The notes: a model not told the origin generated them from the letters alone. DNA of 64,000 nucleotides from Pseudobacter ginsenosidimutans (GCF_007970185.1 NZ_CP042431.1:3100001-3164000); one strand, 5' to 3'. Shown: positions 44,159-54,509, numbered from the stretch's first letter. Made by a program: numbers and translations.

Positions 44159-45106
44159 ATGTCCGTTTCAACAGCATCAACAAATGTTGATCCATCGCTG
44201 CTGCAAAGTGTAAAGCTACTGGGTAGCCAGGTAGGACGAACGCCCCTGCATACTATTACCAAACTCTTTTCAAAACCCGGTGTGCAATTGTATGCGAAGA
44301 AAGAATGGGAGCAATTATCGGGCAGCGTAAAGGCCCGGGCAGCTTACAATATCTTCAAACATGCCATCGAGAGCGGTCAGCTTTCCCGCGATACTGCTTT
44401 GCTGGACGCAACCAGTGGAAATACCGGTATTGCCTATGCGAAGATTGGTCATGTGCTGGGTATACCTGTCACGCTATGCCTTCCTGAAAATGCCAGTAAA
44501 GAACGAAAGGAGATCCTTCTGTCGCTCGGCGCCACCATCGTATTCACGTCGCGTTTTGAAGGTACGGACGGCGCACAGGCTGCTGCACGTGAACTGGCGG
44601 CTTCCCATCCACACAAATATTTCTACGCAGACCAGTATAAGAATATCAATAACTGGAAGGCGCATTATCATACCACAGCACCGGAGATCAAAGAAGCGTT
44701 GCCCGGTCTCACACATTTTGTAGCGGCCCTGGGCACTACCGGAACCTTTGTGGGCACCGGAAGAAGATTGAAGGAGCTGGATCCTTCTGTGCAACTCATT
44801 TCCCTGCAACCCGATAATCCGCTGCATGGCCTCGAAGGCTGGAAGCACCTGGAAACCGCACTGGTGCCGGGTATCTACGATCCCTCCGTGGCTGATGATA
44901 ACCAGGAAGTGGGAACCGAAGAAGCCTGGGAGATCATGAAAGCGGCCTGGAAATTTGAAGGACTGCGCCTCAGTCCCAGCAGCGCCGCCAATCTCGCCGG
45001 CGCTATCCGCGTGGCAGAAAAATTGGAATCAGGCGTGGTAGTCACTATCCTGCCAGACAATGCAGACAAATACAGTGAAATTGTTTCAAAACTCAACATC
45101 ATATGA
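44159..45106 (+). CDS. cysM: PLP-dependent cysteine synthase, CysM type
   Basis: 315 residues from ATG 44159 (the frame opens at 44042 across the terminator and is not coding there). Fold-type II PLP enzyme: PLP Lys in SGSVKARAAYN, substrate loop TSGNTGIAYA, and THFVAALGTTGTFVGTGR, which closely resembles mycobacterial CysM. Given the JAMM and ThiS-like neighbours, it should use the thiocarboxylate of the carrier protein to make a carrier-cysteine adduct from O-phosphoserine or O-acetylserine; the acceptor cannot be decided from sequence. It overlaps the next gene by 4 bases (ATGA), so translation is coupled. Confidence 0.88.
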   Translation: MSVSTASTNVDPSLLQSVKLLGSQVGRTPLHTITKLFSKPGVQLYAKKEWEQLSGSVKARAAYNIFKHAIESGQLSRDTALLDATSGNTGIAYAKIGHVLGIPVTLCLPENASKERKEILLSLGATIVFTSRFEGTDGAQAAARELAASHPHKYFYADQYKNINNWKAHYHTTAPEIKEALPGLTHFVAALGTTGTFVGTGRRLKELDPSVQLISLQPDNPLHGLEGWKHLETALVPGIYDPSVADDNQEVGTEEAWEIMKAAWKFEGLRLSPSSAANLAGAIRVAEKLESGVVVTILPDNADKYSEIVSKLNII

Positions 45107-45558
45107 TCATCATCGATAACTCCGCCCGCGCCGAAATATTGAAAGATGCTATTGCAGCATTCCCGGATGAATGTTGTGGCTTCCTTTTCGGAACAGAAGA
45201 CAGTAGCGGCCTCCGCGCTATCACTCAGATCCAGGTGGTGAACAATGCAAAAGAAGGTGATAAGCGCCGCCGCTTTGCCATTGCGCCGCTCGACTATCTT
45301 AAAGCTGAACAGTATGCAGAAGAGAACGATCTGCAATTGCTGGGTGTGTACCATTCCCATCCCAATCATCCTGCCATCCCTTCGGAGCACGACAGGGTAG
45401 CGGCGCAACCCTGGTTCAGCTACGTGATCGTATCCGTGCTGGAAGGAAGGCCCGATGCGCTTCGCTCCTGGAGGCTGAACGAGGAGGACCAGTTCGATGA
45501 GGAAAATGTTGGCGTAGTGGCCAGCAATGCCAATCATGTATTCAATCATCAATCATAA
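45103..45558 (+). CDS. mec: JAMM metallopeptidase, Mec+-like
   Basis: A 151-residue M67 protein with the full JAMM zinc site: Glu in FPDECCGFLFG, then YHSHPNHPAIPSEHD (H-x-H and S-x-x-D). In the mycobacterial system Mec+ cuts cysteine off the CysO-Cys adduct; in the quinolobactin system the homologue trims residues after the carrier GG. Here the carrier ends GGYA, so this enzyme may do both jobs. ATGA overlap with cysM, 12 bases before the carrier gene. Confidence 0.9.
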   Translation: MIIIDNSARAEILKDAIAAFPDECCGFLFGTEDSSGLRAITQIQVVNNAKEGDKRRRFAIAPLDYLKAEQYAEENDLQLLGVYHSHPNHPAIPSEHDRVAAQPWFSYVIVSVLEGRPDALRSWRLNEEDQFDEENVGVVASNANHVFNHQS

Positions 45559-45570
45559 ATTTCATCAACC

Positions 45571-45849
45571 ATGGCAACAGTGATCATTCCCACACCGCTG
45601 CGCAAATTCACCAACAACACAGCAAAGCTGGAAGTGAAAGCAGAAAATATTCAACAGACAGTAGACGAGCTCACGCTCAATTTCCCTGACCTGAAAAAAC
45701 ATCTCCTGGATGAAAAGGGGCAGATCCGCTCCTTCGTGAACATCTTCGTGGGGAACGACGATATCCGGGACCTGCAGCAGGAGCAAACCTCTGTGAAAAC
45801 CGATACCGTGATCAGCATCGTGCCGGCCATTGCAGGCGGTTATGCATAA
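45571..45849 (+). CDS. cysO: ThiS/MoaD-like sulfur carrier protein, CysO-like, with GG-YA tail
   Basis: A 92-residue beta-grasp protein: IPTPLRKFTNNTAKLEVKA at the start, QIRSFVNIFVGNDDIRDLQ in the middle and DTVISIVPAIAGGYA at the end. CysO-type carriers end in Gly-Gly, the last Gly becoming a thiocarboxylate. Two residues (Tyr-Ala) follow the GG here, so the precursor must be trimmed before activation, most likely by the JAMM protein encoded just upstream. Its place between a JAMM protein and a MoeB-rhodanese protein supports the cysteine role over molybdopterin or thiamine synthesis. Confidence 0.88.
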   Translation: MATVIIPTPLRKFTNNTAKLEVKAENIQQTVDELTLNFPDLKKHLLDEKGQIRSFVNIFVGNDDIRDLQQEQTSVKTDTVISIVPAIAGGYA

Positions 45850-45876
45850 TAGTTATCATCCTAAATAAATCATCCC

Positions 45877-47040
45877 ATGAGCAACAATAACCCTGTTAGT
45901 TTTTCAAAAGATGAGCTGGCCAGGTATAACCGGCATATCATCATCCCCGGATTTGGATTGGAAGCACAGCAGAAACTGAAAGCCGCCAAAGTACTGGTGG
46001 TGGGATCGGGTGGACTGGGGAGCCCATCGCTGCTCTATCTTGCGGCGGCAGGCGTGGGCACCATCGGTATCGTGGACTTCGATGTGGTGGACGATAGCAA
46101 CCTGCAACGCCAGGTGCTCTTCGGTGTGGAAGCAATCGGTAAGCCGAAGGTGGAGGAAGCAAAAAAAAGACTGGAGGCCCTGAACCCGCATATCAATATC
46201 ATTCTTCACAATACACAGCTTACATCGCAGAATGCACTGGACATTCTTAAGGATTACGATGTGATCGCTGATGGCACAGACAATTTTCCCACAAGATATC
46301 TCGTGAACGATGCAGCGGTATTGCTCGGCAAACCGAACATATACGCTTCTATCTTCCAGTTTGAAGGACAGGTTTCAGTATTCAACTATACCAATGCAAA
46401 TGGCGAGCTGGGGCCCAATTACAGGGATCTTTATCCAACACCTCCGCCGCCGGGGCTGGTGCCCAGTTGCGCTGAAGGTGGTGTGCTCGGTGTATTGCCC
46501 GGTATCATCGGCAGTCTGCAGGCTTTGGAAACCATCAAAGTGATCACAGGAGTTGGAGAGCCGCTTTCCGGAAGGTTCTATATTTTCGATGCGCTCAATT
46601 TCGGGAGCCGCACATTCAATATTTCAAGGAGAAAAGACAATCCACTGAATGGCGAGCATCCTTCCATCACCCAACTGATCGATTATGAACAGTTCTGCGG
46701 TGTGAAAGCAGTGGAAAAACCGATCAAAGAAATCACAGCAGAGCAATTGTACAACTGGCAGGTGAATGGCGAACAATACCAGATCATCGATGTACGCGAG
46801 CCGCATGAATATGAGATCGTGAATATCGGCGCTGAGCTGATACCGTTAGCTACTGTTGCTGCCAATGCTGATCGAATAAGCAAAGAAAAGAGAGTTGTTG
46901 TGCATTGTAAGATGGGAGGCCGCAGCGCCAAAGCGATTCGTGAGCTGGAAGAAAAATTCGGATTCGATAATCTCTACAACCTGAAAGGTGGAATTCTGGG
47001 TTGGATAGATGCGGTGCAGCCAGAGCTGACGAAATATTAA
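45877..47040 (+). CDS. moeZ: MoeB/ThiF-type E1 enzyme fused to rhodanese (MoeZ-like)
   Basis: 387 residues. N-terminal adenylation domain: GSGGLGSPSLLYLAAAGVG, VDDSNLQRQVLF and SCAEGGVLGVLPGIIGSLQA. C-terminal rhodanese domain (about residues 285-385) with active-site loop VVHCKMGGRSAKA. It adenylates the carrier C-terminus and delivers sulfur to form the thiocarboxylate. Both zinc CxxC pairs of classic MoeB are missing, being NYRD and NPLN here, so it probably lacks the structural zinc. Last gene of the cysteine operon, followed by a terminator. Confidence 0.92.
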   Translation: MSNNNPVSFSKDELARYNRHIIIPGFGLEAQQKLKAAKVLVVGSGGLGSPSLLYLAAAGVGTIGIVDFDVVDDSNLQRQVLFGVEAIGKPKVEEAKKRLEALNPHINIILHNTQLTSQNALDILKDYDVIADGTDNFPTRYLVNDAAVLLGKPNIYASIFQFEGQVSVFNYTNANGELGPNYRDLYPTPPPPGLVPSCAEGGVLGVLPGIIGSLQALETIKVITGVGEPLSGRFYIFDALNFGSRTFNISRRKDNPLNGEHPSITQLIDYEQFCGVKAVEKPIKEITAEQLYNWQVNGEQYQIIDVREPHEYEIVNIGAELIPLATVAANADRISKEKRVVVHCKMGGRSAKAIRELEEKFGFDNLYNLKGGILGWIDAVQPELTKY

Positions 47041-47063
47041 TGTTCTGCAAAAGAATCAGAATC

Positions 47064-47097
47064 GGGCTTTTCAATTGGAATTGGAAAGCCCTTTTTT
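47064..47097 (+). terminator. terminator of the cysteine operon
   Basis: GGGCTTT/AAAGCCC stem (47064-47070 with 47085-47091) and six T. The T-run overlaps the stop codon of the convergent gene. Confidence 0.75.
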
Positions 47098-47572
47098 ATT
47101 TTTCGATTCTAAACACTGTCATAGGTGTTTTATTGCTGAGAGAAGGACACTTGACTTCAGGGTTGCCAGGCTTTAATTGACACAGTGGAGTGAAGTAGTC
47201 AATTATTTTGTCGAGACTTTTGATTGATTTGGCGAAGTGAATATCATAAGTGAAAAAATCGCCTTGATTGTGGTTATTCTTGTTTTCGGAAATCAGATAT
47301 CTCGCTCTTCGTGAAAGGCCTTCCAGTCTTGCATATGCCAGATAAATATCCTGCGGGATGGATGGATCATTGAACAATACATTTTTGACTTCATGGTGTG
47401 CTCTGTAATGCATATTCGTTGTTCCAACAATATGCGCATTTACCATATGTACTCCGATATAGTATGCAATTGTGACCTGCCAATCCCAATTCGTATTATT
47501 AACGCGATTTACGGCAAGTAAAAAGTCTAAATTATTCTTCGCTTGAAGACTATGTCCGTCAAAAGAAGCCAC
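47096..47572 (-). CDS. HEPN-like small protein, possible two-gene module
   Basis: A 158-residue protein starting with GTG at 47572. Helical, with NWDWQVTIAYYIGVHMVNAHIV, NMHYRAHHEVKNVL and AYARLEGLSRRARYLI, the last resembling the C-terminal helix of HEPN-type proteins. A canonical catalytic Rx4-6H motif is not clear. It sits 5 bases after a partner gene, in an AT-richer patch than its neighbours, which suggests horizontal gain. Toxin-antitoxin or nucleotide-signalling roles are possible but unproven. Confidence 0.55.
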   Translation of the reverse strand: MASFDGHSLQAKNNLDFLLAVNRVNNTNWDWQVTIAYYIGVHMVNAHIVGTTNMHYRAHHEVKNVLFNDPSIPQDIYLAYARLEGLSRRARYLISENKNNHNQGDFFTYDIHFAKSIKSLDKIIDYFTPLCQLKPGNPEVKCPSLSNKTPMTVFRIEK

Positions 47573-47577
47573 GGTAA

Positions 47578-48066
47578 TTAAATGATGGTTTGAAAATGCG
47601 AAGGAGGAGTGGAGATCTTATCTCTTTTTTCAAGTATTATAGAATCGACATAGAATCCGTACTGGCTATAGTCTGCATTGATTTTTGCTTCTGCAAGCAG
47701 AAGCGCATCTTCTGCTGCTTCATCATCATTCTCGACCTCTGCCCAAACCAATATTTTTGAGTCTGACAGACTCAGTGCTAATCTTGCAGGAGTACTTCTT
47801 TGTTTAAGTTCCCCCAGGTAATCGTAGATCAACTTCTTGATGAAAGACATGGAAGACTTTTGTCTAACAAGCTTAGACATAGTTGCCTCATCCTCATCGA
47901 AGAGGGCATCATAAAACTTTTTTGTATCCTCGGATACTGCATTTGTGACAAGCATGAAGTGATCTGCGTTCAATTGACTAATGAAGTCAGGGAACCAACG
48001 ATCTCTTTTTATCTCGTCTGAATTTGATTTGTTTACCTTTTTGGACATCAATGGAGGTTCGCTCAT
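47578..48066 (-). CDS. partner of the HEPN-like protein, unknown function
   Basis: A 162-residue protein, upstream and co-transcribed with the HEPN-like gene (5-base spacing). A polar, Lys-rich N-terminus is followed by helices and a small alpha/beta end (KILVWAEVENDDEAAEDALLLAEAKINADYSQYGFYVDSIILEK). It lacks the nucleotidyltransferase GSxxxG motif of the common HEPN-MNT pairs, so it is a different type of partner. I do not recognise the family. Confidence 0.55.
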   Translation of the reverse strand: MSEPPLMSKKVNKSNSDEIKRDRWFPDFISQLNADHFMLVTNAVSEDTKKFYDALFDEDEATMSKLVRQKSSMSFIKKLIYDYLGELKQRSTPARLALSLSDSKILVWAEVENDDEAAEDALLLAEAKINADYSQYGFYVDSIILEKRDKISTPPSHFQTII

Positions 48067-48238
48067 TACTAACGATTAATTTATGCAAAATTTGTGCGTG
48101 GGTAAAGGCAGATTTCTAGTAGTCAGTGATATCATTTGCACCAGAGCAAATTGAGTCCATGTAATATTTATAAAATAAGGAAAAACATTTCGAATGCAAA
48201 AAAATCTTCGTCAATAAAATTTCTGCAATAGCAAATCT

Positions 48239-49801
48239 CTATTCCTCCACCGCCTTCCTTTTCGAAGCATGCAAATACTTCTGCCGTATAATATTCTGCA
48301 CCGGCACCTTACTGATCTTGCTTTCCAGCCAGGAGATGATATCCAGATACATGAACGCACGCGTTTCATAACGGTTACGCTCATGCTGTTTTAATTTATT
48401 GAGGAGCTTTTCGAATTCACCTTTCAGATCCTTCGGCGTTACGTGGAATGATCTCCGTAAGAAAGCGAAGATCTCCTCTTCCACAACGGAAAGGTTTTCC
48501 ATTTTCGACATAAAGCGGTAAACGGATTTGAAAAGATATTCCAGGAGATCGAAATTCTTCAACTCATAGTGGGCAATGAGGTGCAGCAGCCGGCTGTAGG
48601 CCTGAAGATCTGTCCGCAGATCCACTTTCCAGTTGATGATCTTATTCAGGTAATCGATGGCTTGCTCATACTGGCCCGCGCCGAAATATAAAGAAGCGAA
48701 CTTGTAATAGAATACCAGGATCCGATGACGGTCTAAGTACAAACTATACTCTTTCAATTTCTCTTCTATCACCGGCACCAGCTCACATCCTTCCGTGAAC
48801 GTGCCTTCCATGAAATGCTTGTTGATCCGGCTGGTATTGAGATAAACGAAGGTCTGAATGGTGTTGTTGTGATTATGCACCACGATCTTCGAATGCGAGA
48901 ACTTTTCAAAAACATCCAGCACTTCCCTGAACTTCTGGAAATTCCCCAGGTCGAAATGCGCGCTGAGCAGGTTATGCAGCCCTTTGATATAGTGGGCTGT
49001 TTCCACATCGATCATCTGGTCTTCCTTGCTGAAGAGGTCCACCCATTTTTGTGTATAGCGATAATACGTAAGCAGGTCCTGCCTGATAAAGCCATACCAG
49101 CAGTAGCATTGATAACGATATAATCTTTCGTAAAAACCTTTGAGCCCTTCCGCTTCTTTGGGAAAATGTTTTTCGAAGAAGCTGGTCACCGATTTCTCAT
49201 CTTTTTCATTTCTCGCATGTCCATTCCTGATATACCAGCTATAGAGCTGCAATGAAAGGTTGCTGAGCTTGCTGGTCATATCGAGCCGCTGGTTCACTTC
49301 TTCCACTTCGGAAGTGAGTTTATCGGCGCGGTCCTGCATACTGCGGGTGATATGCAACGCTTCGATCTTTTTCTCAAAGAAGAGCACCTGCAATAAATAG
49401 GTGAATTGATTATAGTAACGGGCGAGCTCCTTCATGCGGTCCAGTACTTTCAGGCTCTGGAGATAGAGGCCTTTGTTATAGAGGATTCGGGCATGGTCCA
49501 TTTGCTCGCGTAGCTGAATATCGATATTCTCATCATCCTTTATGAGGCGCAGGGAGCTGAGTATCTGTTTGTACAGGTGAGCTTTGATATTGGAAAGCTG
49601 CTGTTTTTTGAGGTCTTTGTTCTTTTTGAGCAGTAATGCCTCGTCGTATTCCTCCATCTTGTCCATGGCGTCGAACAATTGCACCACTTTCAGGTCTTCA
49701 CCGGAGGAATTTCTGGTCACAAACAGTTTAAAGTTTCGCTTTTCGGACTTTTCCAGTGAGTGGATCAGTTGAAATAAGGCGTCTGTTGATCTATTGGGCA
49801 T
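48239..49801 (-). CDS. large helical-repeat protein, unknown function
   Basis: 520 residues, almost entirely alpha-helical with irregular TPR-like units (LYLQSLKVLDRMKELARYYN, ILVFYYKFASLYFGAGQYEQAIDYLNKI, LLHLIAHYELKNFDLLEYLF). No signal peptide or membrane segment, so cytoplasmic. It starts MPNRSTDALFQLIHSLEKSEKRNFKLFV, a beginning I associate with an uncharacterised family in Chitinophagaceae relatives. Divergent from the leu operon; no function can be given. Confidence 0.8.
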   Translation of the reverse strand: MPNRSTDALFQLIHSLEKSEKRNFKLFVTRNSSGEDLKVVQLFDAMDKMEEYDEALLLKKNKDLKKQQLSNIKAHLYKQILSSLRLIKDDENIDIQLREQMDHARILYNKGLYLQSLKVLDRMKELARYYNQFTYLLQVLFFEKKIEALHITRSMQDRADKLTSEVEEVNQRLDMTSKLSNLSLQLYSWYIRNGHARNEKDEKSVTSFFEKHFPKEAEGLKGFYERLYRYQCYCWYGFIRQDLLTYYRYTQKWVDLFSKEDQMIDVETAHYIKGLHNLLSAHFDLGNFQKFREVLDVFEKFSHSKIVVHNHNNTIQTFVYLNTSRINKHFMEGTFTEGCELVPVIEEKLKEYSLYLDRHRILVFYYKFASLYFGAGQYEQAIDYLNKIINWKVDLRTDLQAYSRLLHLIAHYELKNFDLLEYLFKSVYRFMSKMENLSVVEEEIFAFLRRSFHVTPKDLKGEFEKLLNKLKQHERNRYETRAFMYLDIISWLESKISKVPVQNIIRQKYLHASKRKAVEE

Positions 49802-49907
49802 CGTAGTTTAATATCGTTAAAGTGCTTGACAGACAAGGTTTTACGACCGTCTTGCACCTTCTCAGAAGTGTAAAATAGGTACAATTTTGATTTCCGTCCC
49901 CAAATTA

Positions 49908-50018
49908 ATGGGAATAATTTCGGTTCAGCAGGTTGTTTTATCGGTTATCTATAGCAAGCAACACAAAAGTAAAACAACCTGCTATTTCAAATTTCTAAAA
50001 ACTAAATCCACCTATTGA
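49908..50018 (+). CDS. possible short ORF in the leuA leader
   Basis: A 36-codon frame ending 5 bases before leuA. Its first 14 codons are rich in Ile and Val ([13 protein letters not shown]) but contain one Leu only, and no terminator follows. It overlaps the hairpin at 49927-49983. Could be a leader peptide or chance. Confidence 0.25.
   Translation: MGIISVQQVVLSVIYSKQHKSKTTCYFKFLKTKSTY
49927..49983 (+). promoter_or_regulatory. 14-bp inverted repeat upstream of leuA
   Basis: Perfect AGCAGGTTGTTTTA/TAAAACAACCTGCT arms (49927-49940 with 49970-49983), 29-nt loop, 40 bases before leuA. No T-run follows, so it is not an ordinary terminator; a regulatory leader structure or operator is possible. 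Confidence 0.5.
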
Positions 50019-50023
50019 ATTGT

Positions 50024-51193
50024 ATGCCGGATCAAAAGATATACATATTCGACACTACCCTCAGAGACGGTGAGCAGGTCCCAGGATGCAAATTGAATAC
50101 CAAAGAAAAGATCGAGCTGGCTTTGGCGCTGGAAGACCTGGGAGTAGATATCATCGAAGCCGGTTTCCCTATTTCTTCTCCCGGCGATTTTCAAAGTGTG
50201 GAGGAGATCAGTAAGGTAATCAGGAATGCTACTATCTGTGCCCTGAGCCGTTCTGTACAAAAAGACATCGAGGTGGCCGGTGAGGCGCTGAAGAAAGCAA
50301 AGAGAGGCCGTATCCATACTGGGATCGGCACTTCCGATTTTCATATCAAAGGTAAATTCAACAGTAACAGGGAAGATATACTGGCGCGTGCCATCCAATG
50401 TGTGAAATGGGCGAGGAATTACACGGACGACGTGGAATTCTATGCAGAAGATGCGGGTCGTACAGACAATGAGTATCTCGCACGTGTGATCGAAGCGGTG
50501 ATCGCTGCCGGAGCAACAACAGTGAATATCCCTGACACAACCGGCTATTGCCTGCCATCCCAATACGGGGAAAAGATCGCGTACCTGGTAAACAACGTAT
50601 CTAATATCGATAAGGCAGTGATCAGTTGCCATTGTCATAACGACCTCGGCCTGGCCACTGCCAATTCTATTGCAGGCGTGATCAATGGAGCAAGACAGAT
50701 CGAGTGCACCATCAACGGTCTGGGTGAGCGCGCCGGCAATACATCGCTGGAAGAAGTGGTGATGATCCTGAAGCAGCATCATACGCTCGGATACACTACC
50801 AGCATTAAGGCACAACAACTGAACCCTCTCAGCAGACTGGTTTCCGATACCATGCGGATGCCGGTACAACCTAATAAAGCGATCGTAGGCAGCAATGCAT
50901 TTTCACACTCTTCCGGTATTCACCAGGACGGGTTCCTGAAAGATGCACAGACCTATGAGATCATCAATCCGGATGAAGTAGGAGCGGAAGGCAGCAAGAT
51001 CGTGCTCACGGCACGCAGCGGCCGCAGCGCATTGGCGCACCGTTTCCATAAGCTCGGATTCCAGTACACAAGGAACGACATCGATGTTTTGTATGCACAA
51101 TTCCTCAATGTGGCAGATGGCAAGAAAGAAGTAAACGATGAGGATCTGCAAGCCCTGGCCAACGAATATCAGGCCGTGGCCGTAACAGCGTGA
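50024..51193 (+). CDS. leuA: 2-isopropylmalate synthase, short form
   Basis: 389 residues from ATG 50024 (the TTG at 50015 is less likely). Catalytic TIM barrel starts [14 protein letters not shown], with metal ligands in [14 protein letters not shown] and [13 protein letters not shown], and [12 protein letters not shown] in the accessory domain. First committed step of leucine synthesis. Classic LeuA has about 510 residues; the C-terminal allosteric dimer domain is missing here, so feedback inhibition by leucine through that domain is not expected. First gene of leuA-C-D-B. Confidence 0.95.
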   Translation: MPDQKIYIFDTTLRDGEQVPGCKLNTKEKIELALALEDLGVDIIEAGFPISSPGDFQSVEEISKVIRNATICALSRSVQKDIEVAGEALKKAKRGRIHTGIGTSDFHIKGKFNSNREDILARAIQCVKWARNYTDDVEFYAEDAGRTDNEYLARVIEAVIAAGATTVNIPDTTGYCLPSQYGEKIAYLVNNVSNIDKAVISCHCHNDLGLATANSIAGVINGARQIECTINGLGERAGNTSLEEVVMILKQHHTLGYTTSIKAQQLNPLSRLVSDTMRMPVQPNKAIVGSNAFSHSSGIHQDGFLKDAQTYEIINPDEVGAEGSKIVLTARSGRSALAHRFHKLGFQYTRNDIDVLYAQFLNVADGKKEVNDEDLQALANEYQAVAVTA

Positions 51194-51273
51194 GCAGTAT
51201 TTTCTCATAATCATGTAGTTTTTGTTTTCGCGTGGCGCGTCTGCGCCACGCTTTCTTCTCACAAAAAGAAAAA

Positions 51274-52671
<1,398 letters not shown>

Positions 52672-52689
52672 TCAAGAACAAATCAGAAC

Positions 52690-53286
52690 GTGAGTAAATC
52701 AATCAATATAGTATCAAGCAGGGCTGTGCCACTCAGGGAAACCAATGTGGACACAGACCAGATCATTCCTGCCCGTTTCCTGAAAGCTACCAGCCGTGCA
52801 GGTTTTGGAAAGAACCTGTTCCGCGACTGGCGTTATGCGAATGATGACGAGAGCCAGCCACGCGCTGAATTCGTTCTCAATAACCCAACCTACTCCGGAA
52901 AGGTTTTGGTTGCCGGAAAGAATTTCGGTTGTGGATCATCGAGAGAGCATGCTGCCTGGGCCATCAAGGATCATGGATTCGATGTGGTAGTGAGCAGTTT
53001 CTTTGCTGACATTTTCCGCAACAATGCCCTCAACAATTTCCTGGTGCCTGTACAGGTAACCGATGAGTTTTTGGACCAGCTGTTTGCTGCCGTGGAGAAA
53101 GATCCTGCCACTGAAGTGGTGGTTAACGTGGAGGCACAAACGATTTCCGTTCCTGCTGCCGGACTGCAAAGCAGTTTCGACATCAACAATTACAAGAAAA
53201 CCTGTCTGCTCAACGGCTATGATGATATCGATTATCTCCTTAGCATCAAACCAGCCATTGAAGCATTTGAACAACAACACAAATAA
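52690..53286 (+). CDS. leuD: 3-isopropylmalate dehydratase small subunit
   Basis: 198 residues, GTG start at 52690. Swivel domain of the aconitase fold: [37 protein letters not shown] and [13 protein letters not shown] are the LeuD signatures. Pairs with LeuC; 18 bases downstream of it. Confidence 0.97.
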   Translation: MSKSINIVSSRAVPLRETNVDTDQIIPARFLKATSRAGFGKNLFRDWRYANDDESQPRAEFVLNNPTYSGKVLVAGKNFGCGSSREHAAWAIKDHGFDVVVSSFFADIFRNNALNNFLVPVQVTDEFLDQLFAAVEKDPATEVVVNVEAQTISVPAAGLQSSFDINNYKKTCLLNGYDDIDYLLSIKPAIEAFEQQHK

Positions 53287-53316
53287 GGACGCTCTGAACC
53301 CTGAAACGATCAAACT

Positions 53317-54432
53317 ATGGAAAAAAACATTGTAGTTATAGAAGGTGACGGTATCGGTCCTGAAGTGACCCGCCAGTCCGTAAAGGTGCTGAACACCATT
53401 GCTGAACAGTTCGGTCATACCTTTCATTATACCTATTGTCTGATGGGCGCCGATGCCATCGACAAAACCGGCAATCCCCTTCCTGATGAAACCATCGAAG
53501 CCTGTCTGAACAGCGATGCCATCCTGTTCGGCGCTATCGGGCATCCGAAATATGATAATGATCCTACCGCCAAAGTAAGGCCGGAACAAGGTTTGCTGAA
53601 GCTCCGCAAGAGCCTGCAACTGTTCGCCAATATCAGGCCGGTAACCACATACGCTTCTTTGCATCACCTGAGCCCGCTGAAAACAAAGAATATCGAAGGC
53701 GTTGACTTCGTGATCTTCCGTGAGCTGACCGGTGGTATCTACTTCGGTAAGAAAGAAGTGAACGAAGAAAGAACACAGGCCTCTGATGATTGCGTGTATA
53801 CCCGTGAAGAGATCGAACGTGTATCACATCTCGCTTTCCAGTATGCGCAACAACGCAGGAAAAAGCTGACGCTGGTTGATAAGGCAAATGTGCTGGAAAC
53901 ATCCCGCCTCTGGCGCAAAGTAGTGCAGGAGATCGCTGCACAATATGCCGATGTGGCTGTCGACTTCCTGTTTGTTGACAATGCCGCGATGCAGATCATC
54001 CTGAACCCGAAACAATTTGATGTGGTGCTCACAGAGAATATGTTCGGCGATATCATCAGCGATGAAGCCAGTGTGATCAGTGGTTCACTGGGACTGCTGC
54101 CTTCCGCCAGTATCGGAAAAGGCGCTGCCCTGTTTGAGCCGATTCACGGTTCTTATCCGCAGGCTGCGGGTAAAGATATTGCCAATCCGCTGGGTTCCAT
54201 TCTCAGTGCTGCCATGTTGCTGGACCATTTGGGACTGGCAAAGGAAGCGGCCCTGGTACGGGAAGCCGCAGAGTGGACATTGAGCAATAGTTTCGTTACC
54301 AAAGACATCGATCCCGTTAATTTTTATTTCACCAGCACCATCGGGGAACTGATCTGTGATTACGTTTCCAACAGGGTGCCAGGTGGTATCAATAAAGCAA
54401 ATATTGAGTTGAGGAAATCAACCATTATTTAA
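53317..54432 (+). CDS. leuB: 3-isopropylmalate dehydrogenase
   Basis: 371 residues. Starts KNIVVIEGDGIGPEVTRQSV; substrate Arg region KVRPEQGLLKLRKSLQLFANIRP, catalytic REEIERVSHLAF/DKANVLETSRLW, metal site NMFGDIISDEAS and NADH-site region EPIHGSYPQAAGKDIANPLG. Oxidative decarboxylation step of leucine synthesis. No separate terminator follows; the next element is the ilv attenuator, so leu transcripts may run into it. Confidence 0.97.
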   Translation: MEKNIVVIEGDGIGPEVTRQSVKVLNTIAEQFGHTFHYTYCLMGADAIDKTGNPLPDETIEACLNSDAILFGAIGHPKYDNDPTAKVRPEQGLLKLRKSLQLFANIRPVTTYASLHHLSPLKTKNIEGVDFVIFRELTGGIYFGKKEVNEERTQASDDCVYTREEIERVSHLAFQYAQQRRKKLTLVDKANVLETSRLWRKVVQEIAAQYADVAVDFLFVDNAAMQIILNPKQFDVVLTENMFGDIISDEASVISGSLGLLPSASIGKGAALFEPIHGSYPQAAGKDIANPLGSILSAAMLLDHLGLAKEAALVREAAEWTLSNSFVTKDIDPVNFYFTSTIGELICDYVSNRVPGGINKANIELRKSTII

Positions 54433-54483
54433 GTTTTTTCCGAAAAGTTGCTTGCTACAGTTCTTTTTATCGACCGGCGGGTG

Positions 54484-54491
54484 TATATTCG
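54484..54491 (+). promoter_or_regulatory. -7-like promoter box of the ilv operon
   Basis: TATATTCG, one mismatch to TAnnTTTG, 18 bases before the leader ATG. The -33 element is not convincing. Confidence 0.35.
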
Positions 54492-54509
54492 CAGAACATC
54501 ATCTCATTT

